46,152 bases of DNA, taken from positions 1 through 46,152 of the forward strand of contig JBDROH010000013.1 in NCBI GenBank assembly GCA_043810285.1, written 5' to 3'. The notes under the pieces are model-generated. The model did no database searches. It was not told the origin of the DNA and was given only the letters and a program-made list of their open reading frames with translations. This document shows positions 41,275-46,152 of this stretch, in pieces. Both the position numbers and the translations under genes were made by a program. Source of the DNA: JAGVXH01 sp043810285 (GTDB taxonomy: Archaea > Nanobdellota > Nanobdellia > Pacearchaeales > GW2011-AR1). The first letter of the stretch is position 1, and every line of letters begins with the position of its first letter.

Positions 41275-41857
41275 TATATCCTCCAAAACATTTAACAATA
41301 TCTTGCTTTTTCAAAATCCAAAAACGAAACTCACCCTGTAACAACTCTCGAGAATAACCTTTCAAAACTGAAACTGTTAAAACTTCTTTCTTCGCCTTTT
41401 TTATTAATTGCATAACTGGAACAAAATCAGAATCCCCTGTAATCAAAATGCAACAATCACAGGAATTTTCCACCAAAGTTTTTCTCATCATATCTGTAGA
41501 AATCATCACATCAATCCCTTTCTCAACCCTAATCACCTTCCCACCAACTTTTATTTTTTTTAATTTTCGAGTTTTAACAGTTAAACCTTTTTGTTTCAAA
41601 CTCGCCAAAAAAACCATGTGCTTATAATAATTATCCTCTCCAAGTTCTATATCTGGCGTCGAATTATAATAACGAATCTCAATAACATTCAAATCAAAAT
41701 GCTCTGCAACCATACTCGCTAACTTCCGAAAATCAATCGCCCTAGGTTTTACAATAATCGACTTCACATTATGATACCAATTATTGCCATCAACGAACAC
41801 GATAGCCTTTTTTTTAACCATTTTAGAAAATAAGACTCCCGGCATTCCTTGCGTCAT
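41258..41857 (-). CDS. NYN-domain nuclease-like protein (LabA/DUF88)
   Basis: A PIN-like NYN protein: IVFVDGNNWYHNV near the N-terminus supplies the first Asp, a second acidic site lies near EKGIDVMISTDMM, and ILITGDSDFVPVM carries the last acidic pair. NYN domains cleave RNA. The frame starts at 41857 (199 residues); an ATG at 41821 beginning MVKKKAIVFVDG fits the domain boundary better and may be the true start (187 residues). Upstream TTTAAATATA is a likely TATA box. It is overlapped by the Fe-S gene, so the two are co-transcribed although their roles look unrelated. Confidence 0.78.
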   Translation of the reverse strand: MTQGMPGVLFSKMVKKKAIVFVDGNNWYHNVKSIIVKPRAIDFRKLASMVAEHFDLNVIEIRYYNSTPDIELGEDNYYKHMVFLASLKQKGLTVKTRKLKKIKVGGKVIRVEKGIDVMISTDMMRKTLVENSCDCCILITGDSDFVPVMQLIKKAKKEVLTVSVLKGYSRELLQGEFRFWILKKQDIVKCFGGYNGRER

Positions 41858-41905
41858 ACCGGGGATGTAATACTTATTTTAATCCTCCAATATATTTAAA
41901 CCTTT

Positions 41906-41914
41906 CCATTATAA
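41906..41914. repeat. Target-site duplication, left copy
   Basis: CCATTATAA directly before the left inverted repeat. The same 9 bases follow the right repeat at 46002-46010. Confidence 0.85.
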
Positions 41915-41940
41915 TACATTGTTAAGTTAAAGGGAGCTAT
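41915..41940 (+). repeat. Terminal inverted repeat, left (26 bp)
   Basis: Starts TACATTGTTAAGTTAAAG and ends GGGAGCTAT. It is the exact reverse complement of 45976-46001. The identity stops at both sides, which fixes the ends of the element. Confidence 0.88.
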
Positions 41941-41954
41941 CTAAATTAAAAAAA

Positions 41955-42098
41955 TTATTTCTTCTTCTTAGGTTTATTCCAGTAAGGAGATTTACATTTT
42001 GGACAGATGATTGGAGTTTCTTTTTTATTTCTTGGAATCCACTCGTGCTTACATCTCTCGCATTTGTAACCTCTTACTTTAATTTCTATTTCTGCCAT
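41955..42098 (-). CDS. Zinc-ribbon protein inside the transposon (47 aa)
   Basis: A 47-codon frame, MAEIEIKVRGYKCERCKHEW then KKETPIICPKCKSPYWNK and a Lys-rich end. Two CxxC pairs form a classic zinc ribbon. Similar small ribbons are common in archaea and often lie beside PIN or transposase genes; a regulatory role is possible but not shown. A TATA box (TTTATAAA, 42120-42127, minus strand) lies at leaderless distance. It is the leftmost gene of the element. Confidence 0.72.
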   Translation of the reverse strand: MAEIEIKVRGYKCERCKHEWIPRNKKETPIICPKCKSPYWNKPKKKK

Positions 42099-42129
42099 AT
42101 TATATTTAAGAAACTATACTTTATAAATG

Positions 42130-42208
42130 TTACCTATTGAGGTTATACTTAGAAACGAAAGGTTTATATAGTCTTTATTACTTAGATAGGTATAACCTTA
42201 CAAGGTAA
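42130..42208. promoter_or_regulatory. Symmetrical promoter region of the transposase
   Basis: TTACC and GGTTATAC (42130-42134, 42141-42148) are mirrored by GTATAACC and GGTAA (42190-42197, 42204-42208) around a TATA box (TTTATATA, 42163-42170). The arrangement suggests an operator for a dimeric regulator, possibly the transposase or the zinc-ribbon protein. Confidence 0.4.
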
Positions 42209-42232
42209 TAATAAACACAAAAAGAAAACAAA

Positions 42233-42255
42233 GGGAGCTACGAACTCCCTCTTTT
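42233..42255 (+). terminator. Hairpin before the transposase
   Basis: GGGAG (42233-42237) pairs with CTCCC (42245-42249), then TCTTTTT. The left arm repeats the AAAGGGAGCTA inner part of the terminal repeat. It could stop transcripts entering from outside, protecting against unwanted transposase expression, or cover the transposase leader. Confidence 0.5.
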
Positions 42256-42273
42256 TGTATCCCACCGATTAAA

Positions 42274-43200
42274 ATGAAACACAATAATAAACAAGAAACC
42301 GAAGTTAAAAATGTTTGCTGTCCTAAATGCAACTCTAATAAAATAAAGAAAAGAGGATTTAGAAAGACAGAGAATAGAGGAAAGATACAGAGATACTTTT
42401 GTAATGAATGTAAGAAGGCTTTTGTTATTGATGACGGCTTTTATAGAATGAGAAATAACCCACAGAAAATAACTTGTGCTTTAGATTTATTTTATAGGGG
42501 TGTTTCTACTCGGAAAGTTCAAGAACACTTTAAGGCTTTCTTGCCACATAATTCTTCTAATGTTTCTATCTATAATTGGGTGGTTAAGTATTCTAAAATG
42601 ATAAGTGGATTTACTGACAACTTAAAAATTAATGGTGGCTCGGAAGTTCAATTAGACGAAATGGAATACCACCGAAGAATAAGCCACAAAACGAAAGGCG
42701 TTTCTAAAGATTGGTTTATTGATATTATTGATGTTAAAACTCGTTATATGGTTGGTTCTAAATATTTTAATTCAAGAGGACAAAACGAGCTAAAAGAAAT
42801 TATGAAGAAAGTTAAATATAAAACAGAAGGTCACATCACAACCATCACGACAGACGGCTACACGGCTTATGAGAAGATAATTAAGCAAACTTGGGGATAT
42901 AATAACAAAATAGGAAAACATAATATTTTTCATAATAAAAACATCGCTTCAAAAGGCGAAGGATTTAATATTTATGTTGAGAGAATGCACAACTCAATAA
43001 GAGAAAGAACGGTTACTTTTAGGGGCTTTCATGGTAAGATAGAATCGGCTCAAGCGATTATGAAAGGTTATGAGATATTTTATAATTTCATAAGAAAACA
43101 TCAAGCTATCGGAGTTTGCCCTTATGAAATTGCTACTGATTTAAAACTTGAGAATCCTAACAAGTGGTTGGAATTGATTGAGATGGCGAAAACCATCTAA
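42274..43200 (+). CDS. DDE transposase with zinc ribbon
   Basis: A 308-residue transposase. An N-terminal zinc ribbon (CPKC...CNEC, in VCCPKCNSNKI and RYFCNECKKAF) is followed by a helix-turn-helix region and a DDE catalytic core: D in VQLDEMEYHRR, D in ITTDGYTAY and E in YVERMHNSIRER. The fold resembles the IS6/IS240 and IS1-like groups, with the zinc ribbon found in many archaeal copies. Family assignment is not certain; the 9-bp duplication is compatible with IS1-like and near to the 8 bp usual for IS6. All catalytic residues are present, so it may be active. Confidence 0.88.
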   Translation: MKHNNKQETEVKNVCCPKCNSNKIKKRGFRKTENRGKIQRYFCNECKKAFVIDDGFYRMRNNPQKITCALDLFYRGVSTRKVQEHFKAFLPHNSSNVSIYNWVVKYSKMISGFTDNLKINGGSEVQLDEMEYHRRISHKTKGVSKDWFIDIIDVKTRYMVGSKYFNSRGQNELKEIMKKVKYKTEGHITTITTDGYTAYEKIIKQTWGYNNKIGKHNIFHNKNIASKGEGFNIYVERMHNSIRERTVTFRGFHGKIESAQAIMKGYEIFYNFIRKHQAIGVCPYEIATDLKLENPNKWLELIEMAKTI

Positions 43201-43262
43201 TCTATTTTTTATATTTATTTGAAGGTAGTTAATCTTTTATAATGTGTTTTCTTGATATTTTT

Positions 43263-43511
43263 ATGGTTACATTACTAAAAGAGGCAGAAACAATACTTAG
43301 AAAAAATAAAAAGTCAATGACTGCAAAACAGATATATTCTGAAATAATGAAACGAGGAAAAATAACCTTCAAATCTGCTACACCTATTTCTTCTCTAAGT
43401 TCAAGATTATATTTAGATATAATGAAAAATAAAAACAAATCAAAATTTATTAAAGAGGATAAACTATCAAGTGTTTATAAAAGAGAGAGACATTATTCAC
43501 TTAGAAATTAA
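43263..43511 (+). CDS. HARE-HTH domain protein (82 aa)
   Basis: The frame is open from 43242, but the domain begins at MVTLLKEAETILRKNKK (43263), the better start. The protein follows the HARE-HTH pattern: LLKEAETILRKN, MTAKQIYSEIMKRGKI, ISSLSSRLYLDI and a final beta-wing (SVYKRERHYSLRN). This winged helix occurs in restriction enzymes and chromatin proteins and is thought to read modified DNA. Here it ends one base before the methylase gene, on the opposite strand. It may regulate or guide the restriction enzyme. Confidence 0.7.
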   Translation: MVTLLKEAETILRKNKKSMTAKQIYSEIMKRGKITFKSATPISSLSSRLYLDIMKNKNKSKFIKEDKLSSVYKRERHYSLRN

Positions 43512-43512
43512 A

Positions 43513-45903
43513 TTATAAATACTTTGAGTAACTTAATCCTTTGATGTAGTCTTCAATCCAATCCCAATCTACTTCCCCATCTTTAAATGGTAATTTTATT
43601 TCTGTATCTCTTATTCTATCTTGATTAAATTTTCTACCATAAGAATATCTATATTGTTCTTTATTTATTATGGTTGCTAAAAATAAAGCTCTATAAACAT
43701 TCATCTCAATCTTAGGAACTAGCTTTTCTACATGGTCAGAAGCAGTAAAATTAAATGGTTGATATGAGCAAAAACCTACAACTGCACTATCAATAGTTAA
43801 AATATTTCCTTCATCTGTGAAAGTATCATACCAATCCCTAATTCCGTTATTACTTGTCTGTGTAGTAACATAGGGATATTTTAATTCTTCTGATTTATTG
43901 TTATCATCAAGTATTTTTTTATCTGTCGTTTTTGAGCCACCAACGACAAATAAACCATTCGGATTATCCACTTCATTAAATCCAATTTTTACTTTTTTCC
44001 ACTTATCAAAATCTATGTTTAATTTTTTAGAGTTTAAACTTTCACTTGAAACCTTATCTTTTAATTTATTAGAATATAAAAAAGTAGAATAATCCAATAA
44101 TGTTTTTTCAAAATCTTCATCTTTCAAATCTTTAAATTTTGTTTTAATATATGGTTCAACTAACCATTCATCACTTCCACTAACATTTTTCAATACAGAA
44201 AATCCCTCTATTTCTTTCTTCCCAAAATAACTATCCAACCATAACCCCTTTATTTTTTCTTGGTAGAGATGCCTATAATCAATTCTGCCATAAGGTCTAA
44301 CTTTAATATAACCATCATCTTTCCAGTATCCAAACAATGTTTTAGTATTATCTGTATGGGATTTATGTGCTTCAAAAACCATAATACAAGTAACTGCACT
44401 TTTTTCACTATCATCAAAAAGTTTATCGGGAACACTCATAACCGCCTTTAATGTATGGTGCTTTAGTATTCTGTCCTTAACGTTTTCATTTCCCTTTTTT
44501 GTATTCATTGCACAAGATTGAGGAACAATAGCGATACAAGTTCCATGAGGTTCTAAAAAGCTTAAAGCATTCCAAACAAATTCTAATTCTTTATGTCCGT
44601 TGTCTTTTGAATATGGCGGATTCAAAAAAGCTACTGTTGGTTTTAAGTTTTCTATATTTTCCTTTGGCATTTGAAAACAACTTTGTTGAGTTATATTTGA
44701 TTTCCCATCTCCTCTTAACATCATATTTGAACAAGCAAGACAAAACATAGCAGAATTATTTTCAATACCTATTAATTGTTTTGTATGAATTTCTTTTATT
44801 TTCTTTTTATCTCCTTTTGCTAAGTCTTCCATTTTTTTCATAGAACTAATTAAAAATCCAGCCGTTCCACAACAATTATCAATAACAACGCTATCTTTTC
44901 CTACTTCTCCTAATTCAACAAATAGTTCCGTTATGTGTTTTGGAGTTAAAACAATTCCCAAACCCCCATCACCATTCGCATATCTTAAAAATTCATTATA
45001 GAAAATTCCGATAACATCATATTGTTTATAATCTTGTAAAAATGGCTTTACATTTCTTTCAATTTCTTTTATTAAATCTTTTAAGCTTGTATTTGGCTTT
45101 CCTTTCTCGTTAAAATCGTTTATTATCTGCGTATTGTTTTTCAAAAAACCATAAGTGCTAACTATAGTATTTTGTTTTATACCTTTAATATTATCTCTAT
45201 CTAATCTTTCTTTAATTGTGCTAATTATCAACTCGGCAATTTCAAGAGGTTTTTCTTTTGTAGGATAAGATAAACAAAAACCTCTATCCTCAAGAGCCAA
45301 TAAAATACCACTAACAACTAAAGGTTTTAATTTGTCTTCAAACTCAAAATTATCTCTTAAATTTTGATTAAGAACTCTTGAATATTCCATTAATCTATGA
45401 AAATCAAATTTTTCTTTTATCTTATCTTTTTTCAATAATTCAAAATAACTTTCAAAATCATAAATTTCTTTTATATTTAAATCTCTTGCCTTTTTCTCTC
45501 CCTTAACTTGTAAAAAATTATCAATTAAAAGTTCTTTTTGCGTTTCCCCAGAAGCCCCTATTGAGATGACATTAAATTCTTTGGAGAGATATGAAGAATA
45601 TAATAAAGCCCCATCTACAGCATAATCCCTATAATTTTTCATAGTTTTACTTTTATGTTTTTTTAAATCAGCTTTACACTCAATAACAATCAATATATCA
45701 CTATTTGGAAAACTAATTATAAATTCGGGATAACCAGCACCATCCCCTCTTTTCGAAGCAGTTTTTAGAAGTTTATCTATTGTAGGATTATCAGATTTCT
45801 TTTCTTCAATTATAACAAAATTATTATCTTCGTCCTCAAAATCTTCCTTATATTTTTCTAAAATCTTCCTTACAATAATTTCCGTCTTTGCCTCATTAAC
45901 CAT
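43513..45903 (-). CDS. Single-chain restriction-modification enzyme (type IIG-like)
   Basis: A 796-residue protein joining three functions. The N-terminus has a PD-(D/E)xK nuclease (YPEFIISF, then IVIECKAD with E75 and K77). The middle is a HsdM-type N6-adenine methylase: TPKHITELFVEL, motif I IDNCCGTAGF (341-350) and catalytic NPPY (428-431). The C-terminus (about 650-790) resembles a half target-recognition domain of a type I S subunit (YPYVTTQTSNNGIRDW, then a helix and FNQDRIRDTEIKLP). Such fused enzymes recognise, methylate and cut DNA alone. All key residues are present. It is the main cargo of the transposon, near its right end. Confidence 0.82.
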   Translation of the reverse strand: MVNEAKTEIIVRKILEKYKEDFEDEDNNFVIIEEKKSDNPTIDKLLKTASKRGDGAGYPEFIISFPNSDILIVIECKADLKKHKSKTMKNYRDYAVDGALLYSSYLSKEFNVISIGASGETQKELLIDNFLQVKGEKKARDLNIKEIYDFESYFELLKKDKIKEKFDFHRLMEYSRVLNQNLRDNFEFEDKLKPLVVSGILLALEDRGFCLSYPTKEKPLEIAELIISTIKERLDRDNIKGIKQNTIVSTYGFLKNNTQIINDFNEKGKPNTSLKDLIKEIERNVKPFLQDYKQYDVIGIFYNEFLRYANGDGGLGIVLTPKHITELFVELGEVGKDSVVIDNCCGTAGFLISSMKKMEDLAKGDKKKIKEIHTKQLIGIENNSAMFCLACSNMMLRGDGKSNITQQSCFQMPKENIENLKPTVAFLNPPYSKDNGHKELEFVWNALSFLEPHGTCIAIVPQSCAMNTKKGNENVKDRILKHHTLKAVMSVPDKLFDDSEKSAVTCIMVFEAHKSHTDNTKTLFGYWKDDGYIKVRPYGRIDYRHLYQEKIKGLWLDSYFGKKEIEGFSVLKNVSGSDEWLVEPYIKTKFKDLKDEDFEKTLLDYSTFLYSNKLKDKVSSESLNSKKLNIDFDKWKKVKIGFNEVDNPNGLFVVGGSKTTDKKILDDNNKSEELKYPYVTTQTSNNGIRDWYDTFTDEGNILTIDSAVVGFCSYQPFNFTASDHVEKLVPKIEMNVYRALFLATIINKEQYRYSYGRKFNQDRIRDTEIKLPFKDGEVDWDWIEDYIKGLSYSKYL

Positions 45904-45950
45904 ATTAGATATATGGGACGGGCGTTCTTAAACCTTTGTTTTAACTGGAT

Positions 45951-45965
45951 AGGAATAGCATTCCT
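45951..45965. repeat. Short hairpin near the right end
   Basis: AGGAAT (45951-45956) pairs with ATTCCT (45960-45965) around AGC, 10 nt inside the right terminal repeat. It may serve as a transposase or regulator site. Confidence 0.35.
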
Positions 45966-45975
45966 ATAATATCAA

Positions 45976-46001
45976 ATAGCTCCCTTTAACTTAACAATGT
46001 A
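45976..46001 (-). repeat. Terminal inverted repeat, right (26 bp)
   Basis: Exact reverse complement of 41915-41940; begins ATAGCTCCCTTTAAC on the plus strand. Confidence 0.88.
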
Positions 46002-46010
46002 CCATTATAA
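46002..46010. repeat. Target-site duplication, right copy
   Basis: CCATTATAA, identical to 41906-41914, directly after the right terminal repeat. Confidence 0.85.
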
Positions 46011-46011
46011 C

Positions 46012-46152
46012 GGCTCTGTTGAAAAAGTCCTCAGGGAAAAATTACTTAATCCCTGAAGACCTTGTAATACTGAGAGGTATTACATGAAAAAAGAAGTGAA
46101 AATTCTTAAAAAGCTTAACGGCTTGCTAAAACAACTTTCTTGCCCGCATTAT
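46012..46152 (+). mobile_element. Start of a second insertion sequence (cut by window end)
   Basis: GGCTCTGTTGAAAAAGTC is a start typical of terminal repeats of several IS families. Two perfect hairpins follow: TCAGGGA/TCCCTGA (46031-46056) and GTAATAC/GTATTAC (46064-46083), the second touching the ATG. The element begins one base after the transposon's target duplication. The family cannot be settled from this piece. Confidence 0.5.
46084..46152 (+). CDS. Partial gene, probably a transposase start
   Basis: An open frame of 23 codons runs off the window: MKKEVKILKKLNGLLKQLSCPHY. The basic N-terminus and place behind the IS-like start suggest a transposase. Too short to prove. The hairpin directly before the ATG could limit translation from read-through transcripts, as in several IS elements. 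Confidence 0.4.
   Translation, partial: MKKEVKILKKLNGLLKQLSCPHY

Larger units (their letters stand above)
41915..46001. mobile_element. Transposon with restriction-modification cargo
   Basis: A 4087-bp element bounded by perfect 26-bp inverted repeats and a 9-bp direct duplication of CCATTATAA. It carries, left to right, a zinc-ribbon gene (minus), a DDE transposase (plus), a HARE-HTH gene (plus) and a methylase/nuclease gene (minus). Perfect ends, the intact duplication and full-length transposase point to a recent insertion. The region between tip and first genes contains promoters and a terminator-like hairpin. Confidence 0.88.

Overview
The window is an AT-rich stretch of what is most likely a DPANN archaeon (Pacearchaeota/Woesearchaeota-like). 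The evidence is archaeal ribosomal proteins eL33 (L35Ae) and uL16 (L10e), an archaeal-type GluRS, a form II/III RuBisCO, a Trm11-like methyltransferase, a HerA-type ATPase, a tRNA-Tyr with a C1-G72 pair, and many genes with a TATA box about 20 nt before the ATG (leaderless transcripts, weak or no Shine-Dalgarno). The exact lineage is inferred.

Layout. Positions 1-242 are non-coding and hold strong stem-loops, including a possible pseudoknot. From 243 to 6011 a minus-strand operon encodes RuBisCO, a CPA2 cation/proton antiporter and a Ca2+-type P-type ATPase. From 6079 to 21528 lies ordinary archaeal chromosome: a nucleotidyltransferase protein, tRNA-Val, a DEAD-box helicase, two circularly permuted GTPases around a PIN-like gene, tRNA-Tyr next to an integrase N-terminal fragment, a superoxide reductase, ribosomal proteins, a methyltransferase and a HerA-like ATPase, plus several small genes.

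From about 21.6 to 31.8 kb the character changes sharply. About 20 small genes, all on the plus strand, mostly carry strong Shine-Dalgarno sequences and are separated by hairpins, two of them classic U-tract terminators. They include a lipobox lipoprotein (BamE/SmpA-like), a predicted outer-membrane beta-barrel ending in Phe, a bacterial-type phosphoglycerate dehydrogenase and many small membrane proteins. This looks like DNA of a diderm bacterium inside an archaeal contig: either a real transfer or an assembly chimera. Both junctions fall between intact genes.

Archaeal genes resume at 31897: PEP synthase, a second nucleotidyltransferase, a TIM-barrel protein, two DPANN-style unknowns, GluRS, an Fe-S protein and a NYN nuclease. 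The right end, 41915-46001, is a complete-looking transposon with 26-bp perfect terminal inverted repeats and a 9-bp target duplication. It carries a zinc-ribbon gene, a DDE transposase, a HARE-HTH protein and a single-chain restriction-modification enzyme (nuclease, N6-adenine methylase and target-recognition region). A second insertion sequence begins one base beyond it and runs off the window.
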